The notes beneath the pieces were generated by a model. The model saw only the letters and a list, made by a program, of their open reading frames with translations. It was not told the DNA's origin and did not search any database. Both the position numbers and the translations under genes were made by a program. This document shows, piece by piece, positions 24,323-36,364 of a DNA stretch of 64,000 nucleotides (positions within the stretch are counted from its first letter, which is position 1; every line of letters starts with the position of its first letter). The stretch lies in contig CM065397.1 of the NCBI GenBank assembly GCA_033060915.1, positions 20,097,501-20,161,500 on the forward strand, in the 5' to 3' direction. The stretch is from Euryodendron excelsum (lineage: Eukaryota; Streptophyta; Magnoliopsida; Ericales; Pentaphylacaceae).

Positions 24323-25880
24323 AATCCTCTAATTTTAGAAACCAAATCAAATCATCTAACTTTTGAAAATAAAATTTAATTTTCTACTTTAGGAAATAAA
24401 AATCAAATCTTTCTTAATTCAAACCTTTTCTAATTCCAACATTTCCTAATTCTAACATTTCCTAATTTCAAACCTTTCTAAATTTCAATATTTCCAAATT
24501 CAAAACTTCCTAAAATTCAAATTTTTCTAAAATCAAAACTTTCCTAAAATAAAAATTTCTTAATTTGGCACTTTCCTAAAATGAAGCTTTCCTATTTTGA
24601 AACTTTCATAATTCAAAGATTTCTAAAATATAATCTTTCCTAAACCTTAACTTTCCAAACTCTTTTAAGTCCAACACTCAAGTCAAATCTTTTATAACCA
24701 TTCAAGTCAACTATTTTCTAAATCAAATCAAATCATTTCCAAGTCTTTCTTAAATCCAATTTTTCTAATTCGAACATTTCTTGAATCGAAACTTTCTTTA
24801 ATCAAACTTTTTGAGTGTCAATCAAACATTTCCAATTCAAGCACATACTTCAACCCTAGGTTACCTAAGTCAGAGGATGTCTAAACCCTAGTTCAACCCT
24901 AATCCTTAAGTTAGGAAGCTTCAACTCCTTTCTAAACCAAGATGGTTTTTCAATTTCAATATAAGTCAAAATGTTTTCAAAACTTAATCTTTCCAAATCG
25001 AGTCCAAGTTCAATCTTTTAAATCAAAATTAATTTTAACTCCTCAAGTTCAATTTCAATTCCAAGTTCAATTTTAAATCAAAGTTGAATTTCAATCTTCT
25101 ATTCAAAGTTCAAATCAAACTCTTTTCTAATCAAATCTTTTCAAATCAAATTTTTCAAAAACCTAAATGCCTTTATTTTTAATCGGATTCTTGTCTGAAC
25201 TACGACTGGCCTAATTCTCAATAAAGGGATACGTAAACAACCCTCATGGGTGTAGTTACAACCTTTTTCAAAATTTCAATTCTATAATCTCTTTCAAACT
25301 TTAAATCCTCTTTTCAAAATCAAATCTTTTTCTTGCACTTGCATGTCATGCATCATATCAAATCTCTTTTTAAAATTCTTTTCAAAGTGGATATAATTAA
25401 ACAATTGTTAATCAAAAATTCTAAATGAGTGAATCTAGGGTGAATAGACATGTAGGTACTGCAAGGGCGGGGTAGGGTGATGATCTTAGGATATTTTCCC
25501 TACACGTAACCAACCTCCGAACCTAAAGTCACTATTTTCAAATACTAAAATGGAGTTATTTTAAAAAAAAAAAAGGTTAAATTTTTCCAAAGGTTACCAA
25601 ATAACCTGTTTTCTTAAAACCCTCTCTTGAGAAAGTTTTCAAAACCTTTTCAAAAACCCTAAGTTTAATCTTCAGATTGCACTTAGTTTTAGGTGACCTA
25701 ACTCACATTAATCAAGTTAGGTGGTGACTCCAAATCTTTTCAAAAGCCCTTAATCAAATCAATTTTTAATTCAAACCTAGTCACACTCGTCCTTCTAGGA
25801 AGATAAGTTTTAACAAGAGAGTACCGTGTTTTTCCCACTTGTGTGTATTTTTCTCAAGTGCGAAAAATTGAAGCGCGACA
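24323..25880 (+). mobile_element. 5' LTR of element B, 3' part
   Basis: Collinear with 34,686-36,257 of the 3' LTR of B, and with 6,020-7,935 of LTR-2. It ends GAAGCGCGACA at 25,880 and is directly followed by a tRNA-Arg-type primer site. Like its relatives it is AT-rich and almost G-free on the plus strand. Confidence 0.85.
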
Positions 25881-25882
25881 GT

Positions 25883-25900
25883 TGGCGACTCCACTAGGGA
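25883..25900 (+). promoter_or_regulatory. tRNA-Arg-type primer binding site of element B
   Basis: TGGCGACTCCACTAGGGA lies two bases after the LTR end. Primer sites of the form TGGCGACTC(T/C)(G/A)CTGGGGA, complementary to tRNA-Arg, are known for Ogre-type Tat elements of plants. Confidence 0.75.
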
Positions 25901-28900
25901 CGCTTAGAAGGTTAGGCCATTGTCATGTCTTTTCACCCTTCACTCATCTAGTGTTTTCAATTAATTTGTCCAATTCTACCTACTTCAATTCTTCAAAGCT
26001 GTTTTTAAAAAACATGTCATAGCATCCATTCAATTACATTCTATCTTGCATTAAGTTTGTCATTTAAGTACTAACTTTTTGTATCTTTATTTTTGTAGGT
26101 GGACCTTTGTTCACACTTTTATTTTATGTTAGGTTAACTGCCATGTATGTCATGAATGTAAGAATGGAATGGACAGCATGGATGAGAGTTATAAGGCCCT
26201 TTCCTTTGCTTTTCAAAATTTCACACACACATTGCATGTGCACAAGCATTTGTATATTTACATTCTCTACCTGAATATGTTCCTTCTTGTTAGAAGAGGA
26301 AACAGTATATTGGTTGTAGGCAAAATGTTGTGTCAGTTTCTTAGCCTACGGCCTCTTGATGGTTTCCCCGCTCAGATCACCAACCGATAATGGCACCACC
26401 TCGGGGAGTGGGTCTAGGTTCGAAGACCTGAGAGCCGAGCCTTCTTAAGAAGCATTAGTAAACCCTCAACCTCATGCTCATGTAGAAACCATGCATAACC
26501 AAACCTCTACCGAATTAAGACACGCACGTCAATTTTAAAACCATGGAAGAAAGGGCAACTATGTTACTTTCTTTTATTCTTGTCTATTCCTGTCGTTATA
26601 ATTCTTGTATAACTGCTCATGCATCCATGCTTACTTTACAACTGCATTCTCTCTCTCTCTACTCTATGCATACATGTTCATACATTCAATATTTCATGTC
26701 AAGACAAGAATTCCAACGTAACTCAAGTCACTGCATTTTTATGCATATAATCAACCCATAGAGAGTGACACCAAGTTCACTCTCCCTTGCATTAAACCTA
26801 TCAAAACCCTAAAGGTTTCCACATAACTCCAAGTACTCATTGCATGCATTTCAAGTCATTCCATAAAAGGGGCCCCAATCCCTCTATGCTCACGGGAATA
26901 GGGTTGCCAAGAAGACAAGGGGAAATCAAACAAGGTCTCCCAACGGCCTCCTCAATATCAAACTCAAAGAAGCTGAATCCGACGACTCAAGAGTAGTTTA
27001 GGATCTCAAATGTAAAGTAGCTAGGTGCAAGTCCCAAGGAAATTGTTCATTCTCCCCCTATTATAATGTATTTCAATTCCGTTGTATTCAAACTCCAAAG
27101 TTCAATGTACTTCTTTATTTTTCATGAATGAATGTTTTCACTCGATGATAAAGTATCTGCATACAGGGGCAAACCCCTTATCTCCAAGAAGTGAGCCAAA
27201 TGCATTATGTTTAGTTCCCCCTCAAAGAGTAGGGGCACCCCTAAGAGATACATTGCATAAAAACTTCCAAATTAACACACTAACTTATCTCTTGTTTCTT
27301 GTCTTCCATCCTCCCCCCTTATCTCCAAGTACTAAGAAAGTCAAACGCAGAAGCAAGATAAGAAGGGGGTCTTCTAAACCATTCATTTACTATTATCATG
27401 ATGCTTACATTTTCATTTTCATTATGCTCATGCATCCATATCTATTCCAAGATAAGAGTTCCAAGAAACTCAAGTCATTGCACTCTCATGCATTTAATTA
27501 ACCATAGAGAGAAAGAAGCAATCCAATATCATGTTAATCGAACCTAAGGATTCATGGCATGCATAGAACTACATCTCAAGAGAGGCCCAAATCTCTCTCT
27601 GTCCATAGAGGTTGGTTTGCCCAAACAAAAAAATATCAACCGGCCCATGCTGAAGAGGTATTGTATTGCATATAGGGGCAAAACCCCATCTCCAAAATGG
27701 GCTTATCATCATCCCTCAAAGAAGGGATCTCCATAGGACATGCATCGTATAAAACTTCTAACTCCACATACTAACTATATCTTATTTTTATTTTTCTTTT
27801 TATCTAGGTCAAAGAGTACAACTGAACTCATAGAACCCCTCCAACATCTCACCCAATTCAAACTTATGCAAGGAAGAAGCCTAACTTACATTAAAGAGTC
27901 AGAAGAACTGGCAATCTATCTATGAAACGTTACCTCCACACTGTGTCATGACAATCACCATCCATACGAAAGAAGACTTCACAATTTGTAAAGTTCTATC
28001 AGTCCCATACATTGCCACAACAAAACCTTCCAAGTTTCAAGCTTTCAAAAGTATGCCGATCGCCCAAAAAGATTCGGCCCATTCCAATCATTCAACAGTT
28101 GAGAACATGGACACTAACCACCTCAACAGCAGAGGCTTTCAACATGGGGAAAAGACTAGGGGCACAGCTATAAGGTAATCTTCATCTGCAACAATTCAAC
28201 GGTCAGCGTCATACTCATAGGGTGGGATATTGCCCCCCTCCAAAGGAGACTAAGCAAAAGGGTTAACCCAAAATCCAAGTATTAAGCAATAGACAGCAAT
28301 CAACTATCTACCATCCATATAAATCAGTTCAAATCCCAAAGGAGTCATTATCAAGCTTGTTCCACAAAAAAGATGCATCGGCCCTAGGCATTGATCCTTC
28401 AACATCAACTTATCTTCCTCAAGTAGCATTAGATAAAAGTTGGTAAATTGGACTACCTTTTATATTCTCAGACATTGAAGGCCTTGGTAAAGCGTACAGG
28501 AGAAACCCTTTGATTTTAGCTTATCAAAGTATCATGTAAATATCAAGTAGATAATGGGCTAATCAGAAATAAATGACTCTTGGTCATGAAATGCTTTATT
28601 TGTCATGCTAAAATCTTTTTCAGAAAAACAAAACTTGCAAGGTATCCAACGTTTGGCATCTTTTGACCCTAAAGACTTCTAGACGTCCTTTATAGACTTG
28701 GCCTCCCCAACTCCATCATTACAAATAATGCAAGCATTCTCAATAACAACGCAATAGCAAAACATCGTCAAACCTTCTAGATCAATCCCCATAAATTGGC
28801 AGCCTACTATCCATAAGCAAATGGAACCATTAAAGCAGCAAAACAAAAATCGTCTAGAGAATCTCTTATAAGAAAAATGACCACCATAAGGGATTGGCAC

Positions 28901-31406
28901 CAATAGCTATCCTTTGCGTTGATGGCATATAAAAGCTCAGTCAGAATCTCAACTAGGGCATTGCCATTCTCCTTGGTCTAAAGTAATGAAGCAGTCCTAC
29001 TAGTCAAAGCAGAAATCCTCTCTCTCTAAGTCCTCATGGGAATTCAACTCATTGAAGCAAACTAGCTCAAAAGCTGGTGTGAACAACTTTGCCTCCTAGA
29101 AGAAGAGAGAATGGCAGCCATCTACCATGCCTGAAATGATCCTTCAACATGAAAGTCAAGTCCAGCCTGTTCAAAGAAAGAGATGTTGGTCTTAAAAAGA
29201 TACTTTCAAGTTAGCAGAAAGCCAAAGACAAGTTTAACCTCAACTATAAAGAAGAGCATTGATCCTAGCAAAAGTAGAAGAAGAAATCTTTACAGTACTC
29301 AACAATTCAGATTAGGTAAAGCACTACTATATGTAATTGAAAACTTTGACAAAATAATGATAGCAATGATTTAAATTAAGAGAGGGCCTCAATTCCTCTA
29401 CCACACAGTTAAAAGCATCACATTGCAAAACCCAGTTAAGCCGATCACTTTCCTTTGAAAAACCCAACCTAATGATCACTGCCCATAATAGGTTGAGACA
29501 AAGTAAATAGGATAGTGGAAATAAAGAGCGGAAACAGGTTTAAGGAGTGCCCAAAAAAACAAAGAAAAAAGCATGACCTCATTGACATAGTGAAAATTCG
29601 AAAAGACACTTTAAGTAAAAAGGTTGAGGCATGACAAGATACAAAAATTGTCGACCTGGTGAAAATCTATAAAAACACCCTGGTGCAAAAGTAATAATCT
29701 GGGATTACAAACAAAAAAGCAGGGATGTGTTTAAATCCAAAAGCAAAAAGGGGGAAACTGAGAGTGAGCAGCGATGAGGGAGTGAGTCTAGCTGTCCAAG
29801 GTGATCATAAGTCTTAAAAAACCAAATAAAAGCAAAATTTTTTGAGCCTTATCCCTCCCTTTCAAATACCCCATAACTAAGCCCACATTATAGTCCAAAA
29901 TAAAAACCTTTCAGATCGATCATTGCTATCATTACTCTTCAAAGGAAGATGATTACACTAAAAAATGCTCTATCTAGTAGAAATTCCAACTTAGCTCTAG
30001 GCTCAATTTCAAAAAGTAACATCAACAGTCTTCAACTAAAGCAGCGGCTTCAATCAGCAACAGATTTCATCATCAATCGTTCTTCCAAATCGAAGCATTC
30101 AATAATCCTATTCTCATTAGGCAAGGAGTCGTCTTCATCAGCATCAACGAGAGAAATCAAGAGAAAATGCATGGCCTGAAGATATAGTGAAAACCCTCCG
30201 GGGCGTTATGGGTAAAAGAATAGGGTCATGGCAAGTTACAAAACCGTCGATGCAGTGAAAACTAAAAAATGGGTGCTGACGTGCAAAAAATGGTAGAACC
30301 AACATCTGTGAAAACCCACAAGGGCACGGGTGGCAAAAATGGTTAAAAAAAGAAAGAAAAAAAAGGGAAAAGGGTCAGCTCTCCAGATCAGTAATCCAAG
30401 TAACAACAACAAAATAAGCCTCAGTGAAACAGCAAAGTCTCATGCCTCAACAATGGGTCAAGGGGTGCCAAATAGTGGAGAACCTACATTGGTAACAAAT
30501 TTCCAAACTCAGCATAGCAAACAAAGGAGCACTAATGTCATAAGTCATTTATTAAAATTAGTATGTTATATATGGATATTTGCTAATAAGACACTAAGAT
30601 AGGTACAAGTTCAAGGGGCATCTCCGTAAGCTTTCTCAGGTCCCAAAGTGTCGTCAAACACAACACTCTGATGTTCCAACCAAGGAAGTTCGGTAGCTAT
30701 CTATCCAGAGCGTAATCAAGTGGAGCAGCCAACAGAGTTGGTCCCGGCAGACCGAACCATGATCTTGACCTCCACAACCAATAAGAGATAAAGAATAGGG
30801 CAACGACCCACCCTCGATCTCCCAATCAAACAGGAAGCAGTTTCCCAAGTAGCTCCCCACCAAAGGCGGATTAATGTTCTCTCCTTCAAATCCTAATGCA
30901 AGAGAGTCACACAAACGAAGTAGTCTCCTAACCAGCAATTCCACCATAGATCCCCTCAAAAAGTTACCTTAACCTCAACCTTAGCAATAAACTCCGGTAA
31001 AGGCAATCTCAACATCTCCAACAGCCTCATCTGAGGCATCTTCTATAGTAGCCCTAGCAAGGCCACCCTCTCCTTATCAGTAACACTAGTCCTCTACTCG
31101 ACCAAAGCAGATCTCGTTATTGCCTCTGGCATAAATCATTGTCTCCTATATCAGCCGCCCAGACAAGCCCTAGCTCATACTCAACATCAATCAATGTGAT
31201 CATCCGAGCTTGCCAATCATACCTATCAGCCCAAGTATCAACAACAATAGTCCTCTCCTCGGCCGGAGTAGCTCTCATCTTCTTCAGTTCAGCTATTAGT
31301 CATGCCCCTTCAGTCAGCCAGGCAACCTCTCCCGCGTCAATCATCACGTAGGTAAGGCAGAAGAAAAAGGAAAAGGCAAGAACTCATCAACGAGAAGAAT
31401 ATATAA

Positions 31407-31443
<37 letters not shown>

Positions 31444-31494
31444 CAGAAAAAAAAAGATGCACAAAAAAAAGCAAAAAAAGAAAGAAAAGAATCT

Positions 31495-31890
31495 CGAGTT
31501 TCAAGTTGAAATGAATTTTCTATACTGTCTCTTCAAAAAGTTTTAACTTTTAATTTCAAATGATTTTTCTAAACCTTCCTCTTTCAAAAGATTTTCAATA
31601 TCAAGACAAAATGAATTTTCTATACATTTTTTCTTCAAAGAGTTCAAGTTTCGAGTCAAAATAAATTTTTTCTACATTTTGTCTTCTACAATTCAAACTT
31701 CGAGTCAAAATAAATTTTCTACCCATTTTGTCTTAAAAAAAAAATTCAAGTTTTGAGTCAAAATGAAATTTCTAAACATTTTGCCTTCAAATGTTCATAG
31801 CTTCAAGTCAAAACGAGTTTTTCACACGTTTTGTCCTAGTGTCAAATCAAAATGGTTTCTAAACCTTTTTACTCTAAAAGCACATTTCAA
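31495..31890 (+). repeat. degenerate tandem repeat, about 7 units of 45-60 bp
   Basis: Successive units share a TTCAAGTTTTGAGTCAAAAT / AATTTTCTA / CATTTTGTCTTC pattern. The units vary in length and sequence, so the array is old. It lies in the 3' part of the internal region of element B. Confidence 0.6.
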
Positions 31891-32269
31891 AATCAACTCC
31901 TAGGTCCTTTGACCTTCCCTTTCCAAAGTTATTTCAAAATCAAAAGTTCATTTTAAAAATCAAATCTCAAAAATTTTCAACCAAAGTCCATCTCAAACTT
32001 CTTCTTCAAAAGATTTCTACTCCAATCAAGTTTCAAGCTTTTCTAAAAATTCTTCCTCCAAAAAAGTCTTCTTCAAAATCAATCCTCAAAATTTTCAAGG
32101 TTTCAAGTTCTCAAAATTTTTTCCTTCCAAAATTCTTGTCAATTTGAAAATTTTCTAAACCCCAAAATTCATTTTCAAAAATTTCCTAAGTATTTCCCTT
32201 AAAAGTTTTATTCAAAATTCCATTTTCAAAAATTCTTCCTAAGTTTTTCGTTCGATAGTTTTAGGCCTC

Positions 32270-32465
32270 CTTGTGCTTCTTGGAGCCTTCTCTGCCAAAA
32301 AGGCCCCACTTTCAAAGGTTTTACCTCTTTTGCCTTCAGAAAGATTTCATTTCAAAATTTTCAACTCTTTCTTCATTTTGAAAATTGCGTCCGAGTTTCT
32401 TACGGTCTTCTCGGCCATAAAGGCATCACTCTCAAATGTTTTATCTCTTTTTTCTTCCAAAAAAA
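32270..32465 (+). repeat. two-copy direct repeat in element B
   Basis: A block of about 60 bases (CTTCTCTGCCAAAAAGGC ... TTTTACCTCTTTTG) recurs about 125 bases downstream as CTTCTCGGCCATAAAGGC ... TTTTATCTCTTTTT. Confidence 0.55.
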
Positions 32466-32910
32466 GGTGCATTTCTAGGTTTTTCGAGCTTTATCCTTTA
32501 AAAGTTCCATTCTAAAAAATATTCCAAATATTTTTAAAACTTTCTCCACAAAAAGTGTTATTCCAAAATTGAATTCTAGGTTTTCCAAACTCTTTCCCAA
32601 AAAGTTTTATTTCAATTGTAGGTTTTCAAAGTTTTTCCTCAAAAGTTTTGTTCCAAGTTTTAAAGGTTTTCCAAACTCTTTCAATTCAAATCCAAATCAA
32701 TTCATTTCAAAATCAATTCAAACCATCAAGCTTAATTTCAAAATCAAGTTTTCACAATTCCAAATTTCAAAAATCAAGACAATGTAGTTTTCAAACTCAA
32801 AATTTAAAATTCCAACTACTCTAGTCTTCAAATATTTTCAAATTACATACTCTCAATCACCCTGCGGTCAACATGGGACTCTAACTTTATCATTTTCTGT
32901 TTTCGAGAAT

Positions 32911-32933
32911 GAAAGACAGAAAAAGAAGGGAAG
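32911..32933 (+). promoter_or_regulatory. polypurine tract of element B
   Basis: A purine-rich run including AGAAAAAGAAGGGAAG ends one base before the 3' LTR start. Confidence 0.75.
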
Positions 32934-32934
32934 C

Positions 32935-35900
32935 TGTAAGCATCCTATTTTTGCTCGCTCGGCGATCTACGGTCCAACCAAGCTCACTTTCGAACATCAC
33001 ATGCACACTCAGACTCCAACCCACCCTTTAAACTCCAATATAGTCCACGGGTCGCTTCCTGGGCTTGCTGGAAGCTAAATGACCAAAATGCCTTTGAGAC
33101 ATCATCCTAGTCTAATTCAATCTGACACGCTTCTTGAAAAATCCCTAGGACCTTAGAGCGGTAAACTCACCCTTCCAAGGTTGTCTCAGAGATAGTCTAG
33201 CACATTTTAGTGCCTTCCAGTCGCTTCTCGACTGATTCTGGAAGCATATAGTCAAAATGACCATTTTACTCCTAGTCATCTGATTGCCTCTGAGAACCAC
33301 ACAGGCTCTAATTATCAAACCGGTTAGAGGATGCTTCTAATAGTCTTCCTAACCTTCCAACACTTTTCTGGATCATTCCAAGTCTATTCCGACAAATCTG
33401 GTGCAAAATGATTGTGTTACCCCTGGTGAGCCGGTCACCTTTTCCAACCACACCAGATCTAAGTATAAACCAACAACCATCTGGAAAACTTTCAATAGTG
33501 TTTCCAACCTTCAAACCTTCTCATGGGTCACTCCGAGTCTATTCTAGTATCTTTTATTCAATTGACCGTTTTGCCCTAGCAGGCCGGTCTACCTTTTCAA
33601 ACACTTCGGCATTACTTCTCAAACTAGTTACCTTCGAGACACTCTCTTAAGGTTTCCCGTCCATTCTTGGCCGAGTTTTGGTTACTCGAAACCTTCTAGA
33701 TCATTCTCGAACTTTCTGGAGTCACTTTTAGTGGAGCCAAGCCAAAAATTGCATAGTAGTCACTAGTACAGGTGCCCAAATTTTTTGCCTTACGTCCCAA
33801 TAGTTAAAAGATACATTTCTTGCAGCCTTAAAATTTTCCTAAGTGGCTGGCACAACTGCAAGCCAAAAAATAGCCTGGCACCACTGCTAGTGGCACTAGT
33901 GGGTTTTTTGCCCTAGCGCCACTACAACAGGCACCAATCAATTCCAGTTACCTATAAATACAAACCCTCCCCTTGCATGAAAGGTCCAAATTTTTTGGTG
34001 TAAACCCTAAATTATTTTTCGTCAAAACCACAATCTTAAGATGATTCTAGCTGTTCCATAGTTAGGATTATTTTAGGAAGGTGTGATATTCAAAGTGATC
34101 ATTATGATCCATATTTCAAATCCATGTTGTTTTCAAAACTACCAACTTAGAATGGTTCTAATCATTTCATTCTTACAATCGTTTTAGAAAAGTGAGACAT
34201 TCAAAAGATTTCAAAAGTTCATATTCAAGTCCTTTTCGAAATTGCTTCTCAAACTTCTTTCCAAAAACTTTCTTCAAAAATCTACTTTCTAAAAACTCTT
34301 TCTAAACTTCTTTCCAAAAACTCTCTTCAAAAATATACTTTCTAAAAACTCCCTTTAAAAATCTCTTTCCCAAAAACTCTTTTTAAAGATCTCCTTTCCA
34401 AAAACACTTTTTCTTGGACTCCAAGTCAAGCCCCTAGAATTCATGTTTAGGGAATTCTAGTTCTCTTTCTTAAAATCATGACCTCTTTTTCTACATTAAA
34501 TCATAGGTTTCTAAAATCTCATTTCAATAGCAAATCATAGATTTTCAAAAACTATCTTCTACACCAAATCATTGATTTCCAAATCCTAGACTTTCAAAAC
34601 TCAACCTTTCCAATTACACATCAAAATCCAATCTCCCAATTTAGAAAACTAGATCAAAATCTTTCCGTTTAGGAAACTAAATCACATCCTCCAATTTTAG
34701 AAACCAAATCAAATCGTATAACTTTTGAAAATAAAATCTAATCTTTTACTTTAGGAAATAGAAATCAAATCTTTCTTAATTCAAACATTTCCTAATTCCA
34801 ACCTTTCCTAATTCTAACCTTTCCTAATTTGAAACCTTTCTAAATTTCAATCTTTCCAAATTCAAAACTTTCCAAAATTTAAATCTTTCCAAAATCAAAA
34901 CTTTTCTCAAATTAAACTTTACTAATTTGGCACTTTCCTACAATGAAGCTTTCCTATTTTGCAACTTTCCTAATTCAAAGATTTCTAAAACCCAATCTTT
35001 CCTAAACCTTAACTTTCTAAACTCTTTCAAGTCCAATACTCAAGTCAAATCTTTTATAACTATTCCAAGTCAAGTGTTTTCTAAATCAAATCAAATCAAA
35101 TTCTTTCCAAGTCTTTATTAAATCTAATTTTCCTAATTCGAACCTTTCCTAAATCAAAACTTTCTTTAATCAAACTTTTCAAGTCTAAATCAAACATTTC
35201 CAATTCAAGCACATGCTTCAACCCTAGGTTACCTTAGTCCTTGGATGTCTAAACCCTAGTTCAACCCTAATCCTAAATTAAGAATCTTCAACTCCTTTTT
35301 AAACCAAGATGGTTTTCCAATTTCAATCTAAGTCAAAACGTTTTCAAAACTCAATCTTTCCAAATCGAGCCCAAGTTCAATCTTTTCAAATCAAAATCAA
35401 TTTTAACTCTCAAGTTCAATTTCAATTCCAAGTTCAATTTTAAATTAAGGTTCAATTTCAATCTTCTAAACAAAGTTCAAATCAAATTATTTTCCAATCA
35501 AATCTTCTCAAATCAAATTTTTCAAAAACTTAAAAGTGTCTATTTTCAATCGGACTCTTGTCCGAACTACAACTAACCTGATTCCCAACAAAGAGATACG
35601 TAGACAACTCTCATGGGTGCAATCACGACCTTTTTCAAATTTCTAATTCTATAATCTCTTTCAAACTCTAAATCCTCTTTTTAAATCTATTTTCAAAATC
35701 AAATCTTTCTCTTACACTTGCATGTCATGCATCATATCAAATCCCTTTTCAAAATTCTTTTCAAAGTGGATATAATTGGACAATTGTTAATCAAAGATTC
35801 TAAATGAGTGAACCTAGGGTGAATAGACATGTAGGTACCGTAAGGGCGAGATAGGGTGATGATCTTAGGATATCTTCACTACACGTAACCAACTTTCGAA

Positions 35901-36257
35901 TCTAGAATCACTACTTTCAAAGACCAAAACAGAGTTTGTTTCCAAAAGGGCTTAAATCTTTTCAAAGGTTGTCAAACAACCTGTTTTCTTAAAAATCCTC
36001 TCTTGAGGAAGTTTTCAAAATCTTTTCAAAAATTCTAAGTTTAATCTTTAGATTGTACTTAGTTTTAGGTGACCTAACTTACCTTAATCAAGTTAGGTGG
36101 CTACTCCAAATCTTTTCCAAAAGCCCTTAATCAAATCAATTTCAAATTCAAACCTAGTCACACTCGTCCTTCTAGGAGGATGAGTTCTAATGAAAGAGTA
36201 CTATGTTTTTTCCACTTATTTATATTTTCCTTGCGTGCGAAAAATTGGGGCACGGCA
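32935..36257 (+). mobile_element. 3' LTR of element B
   Basis: It starts TGTAAGCATCC, right after the polypurine tract, and ends GGGGCACGGCA. The right flank TAGGC (36,258-36,262) re-enters the PMD gene. It has a TATA box at 33,952-33,960. Compared with LTR-2 it lacks about 650 bases just downstream of the TATA box (LTR-2 about 4,790-5,430), so it is 3.3 kb rather than 4.9 kb. Confidence 0.85.
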
Positions 36258-36364
36258 TAGGCTCGGTTGGAAAGGCCGCAGCTGCTGATAGGGCCGAGCT
36301 AGAGCAGTGTTGGGGGATGCTTTCGGGGGGGCTTGGCACCATGAGCCTCTTGGGGACCTTGTAG
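36258..36364 (+). pseudogene. PMD gene, last segment after element B
   Basis: The frame resumes in phase with 15,270-15,288 across the B insertion. It encodes an Ala/Glu-rich helix (AADRAELEQCWGML) and ends at a TAG (36,362-36,364). It completes the coiled-coil-like tail of the antisense gene. Confidence 0.55.

Larger units (their letters stand above)
25901..32910 (+). mobile_element. internal region of element B, no gag or pol found
   Basis: This 7-kb stretch between primer site and polypurine tract has only short open frames (139 codons at most). I find no RT, integrase, RNase H, protease or gag signature on either strand. It contains partial internal duplications (about 26,560-27,310 resembles 27,390-27,800), a (GA)n tract (31,411-31,440), A-rich tracts and two tandem-repeat blocks near 31.5-32.5 kb. 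This is the pattern of a large non-autonomous derivative, which would depend on enzymes from a related element. Extreme decay of a once-coding region is the alternative. Confidence 0.6.

Noticed and set aside
30330..30602. Lys-rich 90-codon frame in element B
   Set aside because: It is an A-rich tract translated by chance, with no conserved motif and no counterpart in related sequence.
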